From: Calditenuis sp032249575
Lineage (GTDB): Archaea > Thermoproteota > Nitrososphaeria_A > Caldarchaeales > Calditenuaceae
Length of the DNA stretch: 22,582 bases
Assembly: GCA_032249575.1 (NCBI GenBank)
Contig: JAVVHL010000006.1
Location: forward strand, 1 to 22,582
Direction: 5' to 3'
Shown here piece by piece: positions 7,287 to 14,687 of this stretch. The notes under the pieces were generated by a model that saw nothing but the letters and a program-made list of their open reading frames with translations, did not search any database and was not told the DNA's origin. Position 1 is the first letter of the stretch. The number at the start of each line of letters is the position of its first letter. The position numbers and the translations under genes are program-made.

Positions 7287-8081
7287 ATGATCTCCTTCAA
7301 AGAGTTCAGGGAGGCGGTCGAGTCGGCGGTTGAGGTGCTCAGGAGGGAGGAGGCGCTCATCAGGTTAGAGCGCAAGAGGGTCTTGGTCGTCGGTGACCTC
7401 CACGGCGACCACAGGTCCCTTGAGGCGGCCCTCAAACTGCTCAGCGAGTACGATGCGGTCGTCTTCCTCGGCGACTACGTGGACAGAGGGCCTGAGCAGC
7501 TCGAGGTCTTCGTGGACCTCCTCAGGGCTAAGGCCGAGCACCCGGAGAAGGTCGTGACTTTGAGGGGTAACCACGAGACCACGCAGATGAACCACCACTA
7601 CGGCTTCTACGACGTGGTGACGAGGCGCTTCGGTCACGGAGCCTTCGGCCTCGTCGCTTCCCTCTACTCGGAGCTCCCCATCGCCGCGGTCCTCAACAAC
7701 TCCCACCTCCTCGTCCACGGAGGGATACCGATGGGCCCCACCTCGCTGGAGGAGTTGATGCCGCTCAGGAAGCAGGGCGAGGACCTGGAAGACGACAACG
7801 TGATCCAGATGCTCTGGAACGACCCTGACGAATCGATCGAATGGTTCGGTCCGAGCTGGAGGGGCCCGGGGATATACAGGTACGGCCGCTCGGCCACGCA
7901 GAGGTTCCTCAGCAACTCAGGGCTCAAGTGTCTCGTCAGGGCCCATGAGCCGGCGGAGGAGGGCGTGACGGAGCACTTCGGAGGTCTGGCCTACACCGTC
8001 TTCTCGTGCAGGCATTACGGGATATCGCCGGCAGGTCTCGAGCTCGAGGGCGACTCCAAGCGGAGGGTCAGCTTAACGTAG
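7287..8081 (+). CDS. PPP-family serine/threonine protein phosphatase (PP1-arch type)
   Basis: A 264-residue metallophosphoesterase of the PPP family, which removes phosphate from Ser/Thr residues using two metal ions. All signature motifs are present: GDLHG (36-40), GDYVDRG (62-68), RGNHE (93-97), HGG (144-146), RAHEP (218-222) and a C-terminal FSCRHYG equivalent to the FSAPNY region of eukaryotic enzymes. The 30-residue N-terminal helix precedes the catalytic core. It sits 21 bp after the DUF35 gene and is likely co-transcribed. Its last 14 bases overlap the 3' end of the convergent malic enzyme gene. Diadenosine-tetraphosphatases of the same superfamily are an alternative, but the motif set and spacing favour protein phosphatase. 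Confidence 0.9.
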   Translation: MISFKEFREAVESAVEVLRREEALIRLERKRVLVVGDLHGDHRSLEAALKLLSEYDAVVFLGDYVDRGPEQLEVFVDLLRAKAEHPEKVVTLRGNHETTQMNHHYGFYDVVTRRFGHGAFGLVASLYSELPIAAVLNNSHLLVHGGIPMGPTSLEELMPLRKQGEDLEDDNVIQMLWNDPDESIEWFGPSWRGPGIYRYGRSATQRFLSNSGLKCLVRAHEPAEEGVTEHFGGLAYTVFSCRHYGISPAGLELEGDSKRRVSLT

Positions 8082-9396
8082 GGATCGGCTTCACCAGCTC
8101 GTTCCTCACCATCTCCTCGAGGACCCTCCTCGCCCTCGCAATTATGGCCCTTGCCCTCTCGACCTCCTCCTCATACGTCGTCGGAATCCTTGCCATGCCG
8201 TTCCTCGAGAGCCATTCGGCCACAGCAGCTGCGACCCTCGGGTAGACCTCCCACTCCTCCATCGTCGGTATGATGTAATCGGGACCGATGCCCTTCTCCT
8301 CGGCGAACCTCGCCAGCTCCACCGCGGCCGCTATCGCCGACTCGTAGGTGATGCCCTTCGCCCTCACGTCCAGTGCGCCCCTGAAGACCGAGGGGAAGAC
8401 GAGGCTGTTGTTGACCTGGTTGGGGAAGTCGCTCCTCCCCGTCGCCACCACCGCCGCACCGGCCTCCTTCGCCTCCCAAGGCCATATCTCGGGAACAGGG
8501 TTGGCGAGCGCGAAGACGATCGGGTCCTTCGCCATCAACTTGATGTGCTCTGGCCTGACTACGCCTGGTCCTGGCCTGGAAGCGGCTATCAGGACGTCCG
8601 CGTCCACCAGGGCCTCCTCCAGCCCCCCTTTGACCCTCGACCGGTTGGTCCTTATGGCGAGCTCGTACTTCCACCTGTTCCTCAGCATCAGCGAGTCCAT
8701 GTCCTCCCGCTCGGCGTGGAGTATCCCCTTCGTGTCCACCAGTATCATCTCTCCAGGATCGAAACCGTACTTCTCCAACATGATCGCCGTGGCGATGTTG
8801 GCGGCCCCAGCACCGAGGAGCACTATCCTCGTCCCCCTGACAGACCTGCCCGTGACCTTCAGCGCATTTATCAGGGCGGCGAGCGTGGAGGCAGCGGTAC
8901 CCAGCTGGTCGTCGTGCCACACGGGTACCTCGAGCCTCCTCGAAAGCTCCTCCAGTATCTGGAAGCACTCGGGTGAGCTGATGTCCTCGAGGTTGAAGCC
9001 TCCGAAGGCCGGCTCAAGGGCCTCAGCGACCTCGACGAACTTCTCCGGCGTCTCGGCCCTGATTGGCAACGGTATCGCGTCAACGCCGCCCAAGTACTTG
9101 AAGATCAGCGCCTTCCCCTCCATCACGGGAAGCGACGCTTCTGGCCCTATGTTCCCGAGCCCCAGGACCCTGCTGCCGTTGGTGATCACAGCTATCGTGT
9201 TCCATCGGCTCGTCAGGTTGAAGGACTCGTCCCTGTTCTGGGCTATCGCCCTCGAGACGGCCGCCACTCCCGGCGTGTACCAAATCGCGAAGTCCCTCAG
9301 CGACCTCACAGGGACCTTCGGAACGGTCTCGATCTTGCCGCCGTAGAAACGGGACAGCTTGACTGCGAGCTCCGAGTAGTCCTCAGCCGTGTCCAA
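8068..9396 (-). CDS. Malic enzyme (NAD(P)-dependent malate dehydrogenase, decarboxylating)
   Basis: Catalyses malate + NAD(P)+ to pyruvate + CO2 + NAD(P)H, linking the TCA cycle to pyruvate. Numbering from the chosen TTG start (442 residues): catalytic Tyr40 in IWYTPGVAAVS, GNIGPEASLPVMEGKA with catalytic Lys95, the metal-binding pair E137-D138 in EDISSPECF, HDDQLGTA (161-168; many homologues have His or Gln where Leu165 is), the dinucleotide loop LGAGAAN (194-200), and ANPVPEIWP. There is no phosphotransacetylase-like C-terminal fusion. I prefer the TTG at 9396 because GAGGAGG lies 13 bp upstream and an AT-rich TATA-like stretch lies near 9419-9430; an ATG at 9447 would add 17 residues with no similarity I recognise. 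It converges with and overlaps the phosphatase gene. Confidence 0.93.
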   Translation of the reverse strand: MDTAEDYSELAVKLSRFYGGKIETVPKVPVRSLRDFAIWYTPGVAAVSRAIAQNRDESFNLTSRWNTIAVITNGSRVLGLGNIGPEASLPVMEGKALIFKYLGGVDAIPLPIRAETPEKFVEVAEALEPAFGGFNLEDISSPECFQILEELSRRLEVPVWHDDQLGTAASTLAALINALKVTGRSVRGTRIVLLGAGAANIATAIMLEKYGFDPGEMILVDTKGILHAEREDMDSLMLRNRWKYELAIRTNRSRVKGGLEEALVDADVLIAASRPGPGVVRPEHIKLMAKDPIVFALANPVPEIWPWEAKEAGAAVVATGRSDFPNQVNNSLVFPSVFRGALDVRAKGITYESAIAAAVELARFAEEKGIGPDYIIPTMEEWEVYPRVAAAVAEWLSRNGMARIPTTYEEEVERARAIIARARRVLEEMVRNELVKPIPTLS

Positions 9397-9544
9397 ACCG
9401 CCAACACATCCTCCTCGCAATTGAAAAAAGTAGCGCAGAACCCCCAACGTCCTGAAGTCTTCGCCCGACCCTTCGCCGATGACGACGACCCTCGCCCGGT
9501 CCTACCGTCGTATTGTTATCGGTCGCCGCGCATAAATTGGTATA

Positions 9545-10117
9545 ATGTCCCAGAAAGGGCCGCCTCTCCGGATGGGCATCAAGCTGAGGCGGAGCAGGGA
9601 GGAGAAGATAGAGAGGGTAATGGTTGGTCTGGCGATCGTGAGGGACAGGATGGAGCGGAGGGTAAGGGAGATGACCAACAGGTCGAGGCAGCTCTTCGAG
9701 CAGGTGGTAGCGGCCAAGATGGAGGGAGACGAGGAGAGGGCAGCAATCCTGGCGAGCGAGCTCCACCAGCTACGGTCGATGCTGAACGTGGCGATAAGGA
9801 ACCAGCTGATGATAGAGGCCGTCGTGAACAAGCTCGAGACGATCAGGGACATCGACGAGTTCAGGAAGTTCATAGGGCCCATCAGGTCCCTCGTCTCCTC
9901 AGTCGCTCCCTCGATAAGAGGTGTGGCACCCGAGATAGGCCACCAGCTCCAGACGGTCCAAGAGCAGCTGGAGGACCTCTCCTTCGAGATCGGGACCGTC
10001 CCGAACCTGTACCTGCCGCCGATAGAGCCCGACGAGGAGGAGGTGAGGAAGATACTGAAGGAGGCCGCCGAGGTGGCGGCGAGGAGGCTCAGGGAGTCGA
10101 CGCCTGAACCTCCGTGA
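9545..10117 (+). CDS. ESCRT-III / CdvB-like (Snf7 domain) protein
   Basis: A 190-residue helical protein that I assign to the archaeal ESCRT-III (CdvB) family, which polymerises at the membrane during cell division and vesicle budding. It has a basic N-terminus (KLRRSREEKIER), a long helical hairpin (about 20-100) with the family-typical VVAAKMEGDEERAAILASEL and VNKLETIRD, then a helix around VSSVAPSIRGVAPEIGHQLQ (117-136). A proline-rich segment VPNLYLPPIEP (152-162) could be a MIM2-like site for the Vps4/CdvC ATPase, and a charged terminal helix follows (163-184). It lacks the C-terminal winged helix of canonical CdvB, so it resembles the CdvB paralogues. A TATA-like TATTGTTATC (9511-9520) lies about 29 bp before the ATG. 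CdvA and CdvC are not in the window. Confidence 0.82.
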   Translation: MSQKGPPLRMGIKLRRSREEKIERVMVGLAIVRDRMERRVREMTNRSRQLFEQVVAAKMEGDEERAAILASELHQLRSMLNVAIRNQLMIEAVVNKLETIRDIDEFRKFIGPIRSLVSSVAPSIRGVAPEIGHQLQTVQEQLEDLSFEIGTVPNLYLPPIEPDEEEVRKILKEAAEVAARRLRESTPEPP

Positions 10118-10164
10118 CCTATGGGCCTACGAACGAGAAAAGGCCAAGCGGCTTATGGGTTCTC

Positions 10165-10638
10165 CTACGGGATCTTCGCTAGTTCCCTCTTGATCTCCTC
10201 GTAGTCAGGCTCCTTCGTCGGGTCCTCCGAGATCCACGCGTACCTCACTACTAGGTCCCTGTCGAGTATGAAGACCGCCCTCTTCGCCACCGAGTAGCCC
10301 TTCATGCCGATGAAGTCCTCGTGGACGCCTCCGTACTTCCTCGACACCTCCCTGTTGTAGTCGGAGAGCAGTGTGAAGTTCAGTTTGTTCTGCTCGGCGA
10401 AGGCCTTCAGCGTGAACGGGTCGTTGACCGAGATGCCTATAACGGTGGCGTCGAGCTTGTTGAACTCGCTCATCCCGTCCCTGAAGGTGCACATCTCCTT
10501 CGTGCAGACCGACGTGAAGGCGCCAGGGAAGAAGGCGAGGACGACCTTCTTGCCCTTGAACTCGCTCAGCCTCCTCAGCTTCCTGTCCTGGTCGAAGAGC
10601 TCGAAGTCCGGAGCCCTGTCACCCACCTTGACGGTCAC
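10165..10638 (-). CDS. Thiol peroxiredoxin (BCP/PrxQ-like or AhpE-like)
   Basis: A 157-residue cytosolic peroxidase that reduces H2O2 and organic peroxides. The active site PGAFTSVCTKEMC has peroxidatic Cys45, with Thr42 completing the PxxxT/SxxC motif. Cys50 lies five residues further on, the C-X4-C spacing used by BCP/PrxQ enzymes for an intramolecular disulphide that thioredoxin-like proteins reduce. The N-terminal VKVGDRAPDFELFDQ and the mid region LLSDYNREVSRKYGG are characteristic. The start is GTG; a TATA-like GTTGATATCC on the minus strand near 10660-10668 is about 26 bp upstream. It converges with the CdvB-like gene (47-bp gap containing a minus-strand CTTTTC run) and is probably monocistronic. 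Confidence 0.95.
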   Translation of the reverse strand: MTVKVGDRAPDFELFDQDRKLRRLSEFKGKKVVLAFFPGAFTSVCTKEMCTFRDGMSEFNKLDATVIGISVNDPFTLKAFAEQNKLNFTLLSDYNREVSRKYGGVHEDFIGMKGYSVAKRAVFILDRDLVVRYAWISEDPTKEPDYEEIKRELAKIP

Positions 10639-10687
10639 GCCCGCCCATCGAGGGCTGAGGATATCAACTCAACCCCAGCACGCACTT

Positions 10688-11407
10688 TCACGACCTGAGG
10701 CCCAGATAGATCCTTCCCAGCTCCCTGTTCTCGAGGAGGTCACGGGCTGGGCCGTCGTAGATGAGCTGACCGCTGACGAGGAGCTGCGCCCTGTCGCCGT
10801 GCTCGAGGGCCCTCAGCGCGTTCTGCTCCACCAGCAACACGGTGATCTTAAGGTCGTCCCTCAGCCTCACGATCTGCTCGAGGACTAGCTTCGCGAACTT
10901 CGGCGAGAGGTTCGCCGTTGGCTCGTCGAAGAGCATCACCTTAGGCCTCCTGATCAGGGCCATGGCCATCGCGACCAGCTGGCGCTCGCCTCCGCTCAGG
11001 GATCCGGCCTTACGGCTCCAGTACTTCTCGACAACGGGGATGAAGGACTTGACCTCCTCGACCCTCTCAGCGGCGAGGTCCCTCGGCATGCCGTAGGTCG
11101 CCATCATGACGTTCTCCCTGACAGTGAGGTTGGCGAAGACGTTGTCGGTCTGTGGGAGGTACGCTATCCCGAGTCTGGAGACGAAGTGGGGAGGTTTCCC
11201 GGTGATGTCCCTTCCATCGAAAACGATCCGGCCCTTGAAGACCTTCGTCAGACCGAAGATCGTCTTCAGCAGCGTCGACTTCCCGGAGCCGTTGGGTCCT
11301 ACGATGGCCGTTATCAGGTCGCGGTGGTAAGTGGTCGTTATGCCGAAGAGGACGTGGAGCGGCCCGTAACCGGCCTCCAGGTCCTGGATCGATATCACGT
11401 CAACCAC
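10688..11407 (-). CDS. livF: Branched-chain amino acid ABC transporter, ATPase LivF
   Basis: One of the two ATPases of a Liv-type importer, 239 residues, the usual LivF length. Motifs: Walker A GPNGSGKST (37-45), Q-loop YLPQTDNVF (83-91), signature LSGGE (137-141), Walker B LFDEP (159-163), and LLVEQNA (191-197), which is diagnostic of LivF (Gln in place of the switch His). The D-loop region reads TANLSPKF, close to the LivF consensus GLSP. The GTG start overlaps the end of livG by 8 bp, so the two ATPases are translationally coupled. Together with LivG it energises uptake through LivH and LivM. The substrate class (branched-chain or other amino acids, amides or urea) depends on the binding protein. 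Confidence 0.95.
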   Translation of the reverse strand: MVDVISIQDLEAGYGPLHVLFGITTTYHRDLITAIVGPNGSGKSTLLKTIFGLTKVFKGRIVFDGRDITGKPPHFVSRLGIAYLPQTDNVFANLTVRENVMMATYGMPRDLAAERVEEVKSFIPVVEKYWSRKAGSLSGGERQLVAMAMALIRRPKVMLFDEPTANLSPKFAKLVLEQIVRLRDDLKITVLLVEQNALRALEHGDRAQLLVSGQLIYDGPARDLLENRELGRIYLGLRS

Positions 11408-12164
11408 CCAGGTACGCCTCTATCACCTTCGCGTTCTCCAGAACCTCCGACGGCCTCCCCTCAGCGATGACCCTGCCGTTGAACATGGCGTAGCAGTGCT
11501 CCGTGTACTTCATCGCCAGCTCCAGCCTGTGCTCCACGATCAGGAAGGTCACGCCCAACCTGTCCCTGATCCTCACGAGGTTCGAGAAGAGCTCCTCGGC
11601 GAGTGCGGGGTTGACGCCTGCGGCCGGCTCGTCGAGCAGGAGGACCTTGGCTCCGCTCATCAGCGCCCTCGCTATCTCCAGGAGCTTCATCTGGCCCCCG
11701 CTGAGCTTGTAGGCCTCCGCGTCCCAGAGGTGGTCCAGCTTGACGAGCTCCAGTATCCTGAAGGCCCTCTCCACCAGCTCCTCCTCGTACCTCAGCCACG
11801 CAAGCCTTTTGAGGATCGAGCTGAGGAAGCCCTCGCCAGGGTTGGAGCCGTCCGCCACCATCACGTTCTCCAGGACGCTCAGCCTGAGGAAGGGCTGGGG
11901 TATCTGCCAGGTCCTGAGGACACCCAACCGGTAGATCTCGTGGGGAGGCTTCCCGGTGATGTCCTTTCCGTCGAGGAGGATCTTCCCTGAGTCGGGCTTG
12001 AGGACGCCGGAGATAACGTTGATCAGCGTCGTCTTCCCTGAACCGTTGGGGCCTATCAGCAGCGACATCGAAGAAGGTCTCACCTCCATGTCCACTCCGT
12101 CGAGCGCCCTAAGTCCTCCGAAGGTCTTGACGACTCCCCTGACCGTTATGCCGATCCCAGCCAT
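11400..12164 (-). CDS. livG: Branched-chain amino acid ABC transporter, ATPase LivG
   Basis: The second ATPase of the importer, 254 residues from the chosen ATG at 12164. Motifs: Walker A GPNGSGKTT (38-46), signature LSGGQ (154-158), Walker B LLLDEP (175-180) followed by AAGVNP (the LivG-type D-loop region), and switch His212 in FLIVEHRLEL. The reading frame stays open upstream to an ATG at 12308, but those 48 residues run across the intergenic region and into the binding-protein gene and do not resemble LivG. Between the two genes there is a minus-strand TATA-like CTTTTTAT (12211-12218), so livG may have its own promoter with a leader of roughly 20-25 nt as well as read-through from the binding-protein gene. 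Confidence 0.95.
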   Translation of the reverse strand: MAGIGITVRGVVKTFGGLRALDGVDMEVRPSSMSLLIGPNGSGKTTLINVISGVLKPDSGKILLDGKDITGKPPHEIYRLGVLRTWQIPQPFLRLSVLENVMVADGSNPGEGFLSSILKRLAWLRYEEELVERAFRILELVKLDHLWDAEAYKLSGGQMKLLEIARALMSGAKVLLLDEPAAGVNPALAEELFSNLVRIRDRLGVTFLIVEHRLELAMKYTEHCYAMFNGRVIAEGRPSEVLENAKVIEAYLGG

Positions 12165-12210
12165 AGCCGAATCCCTGCTGTGGTTGCTGGAAAAATGTGG
12201 GGAGAAGAGG

Positions 12211-12218
12211 ATAAAAAG
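12211..12218 (-). promoter_or_regulatory. Candidate internal promoter (TATA) before livG
   Basis: CTTTTTAT on the minus strand lies in the 74-bp gap between the binding-protein gene and livG. A start site about 26 bp downstream would give a short leader before the ATG at 12164. It could uncouple ATPase expression from the binding protein. Confidence 0.5.
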
Positions 12219-12238
12219 TTCACCAACCGTTTGCGGCG

Positions 12239-13630
12239 CTACAGCGAGAACCCTGGAGACCAGGTGAAGACTCCAGTTGCGAAGCTGTAGACTCCTGCCT
12301 TCACCCACTCGTACTTGTCGCCGACCCTTTGGACGACCCAGAGGTCGTAGTCGGCACCGGCGAGGTCACCGGCCTTGTTGAGGATTACGGGCCCTATCGA
12401 GCCGTAATAGCTCCTCGCGACCTCGGGCATCACCTTCCTGATCAGGTCGGCATCGACCTTCTGGACCTGCAGCAGCGTCAGGGCGTAGACCCAGAGGATG
12501 TCGTATGCAGCGTAAGCATAAGAGTCCGGCTCCCTGCCCAGCTTCTGCTTGACGTAATCCCTCACCCTCTTCGACTTCTCGTTCTCTGACGGCGCGAAGA
12601 TCGGGTTCACCCACTTAGTGTCTGCAACGAACTTCGCCGCCTTCGGGTCCTGGAGGATCTCCGCCAGCTGCGCGGTGCCGTCGCTCCCGAACCACCTCAC
12701 CTTCGCCAGGTCAGGATAATCGGCAGCGGCGCTCATGAAGGCGACAGCTTCGCCGAAGGCGACGTACTCGATGAAGATCTTCTTCGGATCGACGCCCTGG
12801 TTGATCAGCTTCTTCACCGTGTCAGCGAGGGAGGCTACCTCTGCGGAGAACTCCTTCTTCTCGGGCGCATACCTGATCTCGCCAGCTATGGTGAGTCCAA
12901 GCTTCTTAGCCTCATCGCTGGAGGTCCTGTAAAGGCCGTCGCCCCAGGCATCCCCTCTCCAGACGTAGATGATGTGGGTCGCACCCAGAGCCTTCGCGAG
13001 CCTCGGTCCGATCGGGCCCTGGATGGTGTCGTCTGGGCAGAACCTCAGGACGAAGTCGTCAGGTATAGCAAGGTCCGGCGCCGTCGAGGACTGGCTCACC
13101 AGCAATATCTTGTTGGCGTCCGCGTAGCTCTTTATCCTCCTGATCTCGGCGCTGGTCTGAGGACCTACTATCAGCGTTATCCCCCTCGCGTGGAGGCTCT
13201 TCAGCTTTGCGTCAGCCGTCTCCGGCTTGGTCTCGGTGTCCTCGATTACCAGCTTGATGGTGAACCCGGCTCCTATTGTCTTCAGGTAGTCGTTAATCTC
13301 TTGAAGGGCCAGCTCCAGGGCAGCCCTGCTGTTCTCACCGTAGGAGGCGAGGTCGCCCGTCAGCGGAAGGAGCGCTCCTATTGTTACCTCGCCCGTGAGA
13401 CCGGCTGCGACGGTCCTCGTTACGGTTACAGTCGGTCCTGGCGCGGTTACGGTCACTGTGGCTCCACCAACCGTCACCCGCTCCGTCACCCTGACGGTCT
13501 CCGTCCTTGCAGGAGCCACAGCCGGCCCTAAAGCGAAGGCGCCTACCGCCAGCCCTACCACCAGCAGCACCACCGCAAGCCCAGCGGCCGCAGCAGTGGA
13601 GATTCCGAACGCATTTCTTGCCGATCTCAT
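12239..13630 (-). CDS. Amino acid (Liv-type) ABC transporter substrate-binding protein
   Basis: The extracytoplasmic receptor of the importer, 463 residues from the ATG at 13630. It has a basic N-terminus, one hydrophobic helix (about 11-35) acting as signal or anchor, a Thr/Val-rich linker (about 42-75, many TVTVT units) likely to tether the protein and possibly be glycosylated, and a type I periplasmic-binding fold from about 80 (TGEVTIGALLPLTGDLASYGENSRAA... onward). Typical Leu/Ile/Val-binding features include PLTGDLASYGE and the later IVGPQTSAE and LLVSQSSTAP. I saw no lipobox cysteine. A TATA-like CTTAAATA (13656-13663 on minus) about 29 bp upstream supports the 13630 start over the ATG at 13675. 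It is divergent from livH. Confidence 0.92.
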   Translation of the reverse strand: MRSARNAFGISTAAAAGLAVVLLVVGLAVGAFALGPAVAPARTETVRVTERVTVGGATVTVTAPGPTVTVTRTVAAGLTGEVTIGALLPLTGDLASYGENSRAALELALQEINDYLKTIGAGFTIKLVIEDTETKPETADAKLKSLHARGITLIVGPQTSAEIRRIKSYADANKILLVSQSSTAPDLAIPDDFVLRFCPDDTIQGPIGPRLAKALGATHIIYVWRGDAWGDGLYRTSSDEAKKLGLTIAGEIRYAPEKKEFSAEVASLADTVKKLINQGVDPKKIFIEYVAFGEAVAFMSAAADYPDLAKVRWFGSDGTAQLAEILQDPKAAKFVADTKWVNPIFAPSENEKSKRVRDYVKQKLGREPDSYAYAAYDILWVYALTLLQVQKVDADLIRKVMPEVARSYYGSIGPVILNKAGDLAGADYDLWVVQRVGDKYEWVKAGVYSFATGVFTWSPGFSL

Positions 13631-13655
13631 TGCAATAGGATCCACTATTGACCGG

Positions 13656-13719
13656 TATTTAAGAAGTGCTCCCAATCTTCACGGTTCGGTATAGAATCTG
13701 ACCGGAATCAATTTTATAA
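13656..13719. promoter_or_regulatory. Divergent promoter region between binding protein and livH
   Basis: Two TATA boxes lie back to back: CTTAAATA on minus (13656-13663) and TTTTATAA on plus (13712-13719). Each is centred about 27-29 bp from the start codon it serves (ATG 13630 and GTG 13743), so both mRNAs are likely leaderless. One regulator bound here could control both halves of the transporter. Confidence 0.65.
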
Positions 13720-13742
13720 CGGGTCGATCAAGCTGGAGCTAC

Positions 13743-14687
13743 GTGGTCGTCGACCCGCTGGTGAGGGACGCGGTGATCTACGCGAGCACCCTATCGATGC
13801 TGAGCCTGGGCCTCACGCTCACCTATCTGACCACTAAGGTCCCGAACTTCGCCCACGGAAGCCTAGCCACGATAGGTTCCTACACGCTCCTGACCTTCAC
13901 CTCTGTCCTGAAACTGAACGCATACCTCTCGATACCGTTCGCCTTCCTGATCTCGGGAGGTGCCTCGGCAGCGTTCTACCTGCTCGCACTCAGGCCGCTC
14001 ATCAACAGGGGCGCAGGGCTCCTCCACCAGATGATAGCGACGATCGCCTTCGAGCTGGTCCTGATCGCCTCGCTCAACATCTACGCCGACCTGATAACCA
14101 GGACCTTCAGGGTCCAGTCGAGGGACGTGCTCCTTCGGAGGTTCGACGTCCAGATCGAGGGCTTGGGACCTGGCGTCTTCCTGGCCTCGGTGGTCTTCGT
14201 GGCCGTAACGCTGGTAGTTCTCGTGCTGCTCCTCCACAGGACCAGGTTCGGCGTAGCGATGAGGGCAGCGATAGAGAACCCGATGCTGGCCGGAACGCTC
14301 GGCGTGAACGTCAAGTTGGTCTACCTCTTCTCCTGGTTCCTCGCTGGTGGCCTCGCAGGGGTCTCGGGGGTCCTACTGGGCCTCCACTACCAACAAGACC
14401 CGGCCTTCGGCTCGAGGATGCTGGTCAGCATCTTCGCCTCGAGCATACTCGGGGGCCTCTCGAGCATCTACGGCGCCGTCCTCGGAGGCTACATGATAGG
14501 GCTTGTCGAGGTCTTGGGCATCTTCCAGCTCTCGAGGGTCGTGGGAGGATGGATACTGCCCTACAGGATCATCTTCCCCCTGCTGATCATGGCCGTAACC
14601 TTGCTCGTCTTCCCCAGGGGCCTATCAGGCCTGCAGCTGTCCGGGATCGTCTCGAGGCTGAGGAGAGGGGGTGGTGCGACGCCGTGA
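13743..14687 (+). CDS. livH: Branched-chain amino acid ABC transporter permease LivH
   Basis: A 314-residue membrane permease with about eight hydrophobic helices. Family hallmarks are KVPNFAHGSLATIGSY (32-47; compare the INFAHG motif of LivH), the cytosolic coupling region FGVAMRAAIENPMLAGTLGVNV followed by FLAGGLAGVSGVLLG, and SIFASSILGGLSSIYGAVLGG. The start is GTG, placed by the TATA box TTTTATAA about 27 bp upstream. It overlaps livM by 4 bp (GTGA), so the two permeases are translationally coupled. It forms the transmembrane channel with LivM and receives ligand from the binding protein encoded on the other strand. Confidence 0.95.
   Translation: MVVDPLVRDAVIYASTLSMLSLGLTLTYLTTKVPNFAHGSLATIGSYTLLTFTSVLKLNAYLSIPFAFLISGGASAAFYLLALRPLINRGAGLLHQMIATIAFELVLIASLNIYADLITRTFRVQSRDVLLRRFDVQIEGLGPGVFLASVVFVAVTLVVLVLLLHRTRFGVAMRAAIENPMLAGTLGVNVKLVYLFSWFLAGGLAGVSGVLLGLHYQQDPAFGSRMLVSIFASSILGGLSSIYGAVLGGYMIGLVEVLGIFQLSRVVGGWILPYRIIFPLLIMAVTLLVFPRGLSGLQLSGIVSRLRRGGGATP

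Noticed and set aside
9383..9766. Minus-strand frame opposite the CdvB-like gene
   Set aside because: Pro/His/Leu/Arg-rich antisense shadow without a domain; the plus-strand CdvB-like frame is better supported.
10118..10164. Terminator hairpin between the CdvB-like and peroxiredoxin genes
   Set aside because: Only a 4-bp GGCC repeat with a 14-nt loop beside a short T-run; too weak to call as a feature.
12165..12308. A 48-residue extension of LivG
   Set aside because: It runs through the intergenic TATA-like element into the binding-protein gene and does not resemble LivG.
14549..14683. A 45-residue extension of LivM
   Set aside because: It lies inside livH in another frame; the GTGA overlap start at 14684 is the natural coupled start.
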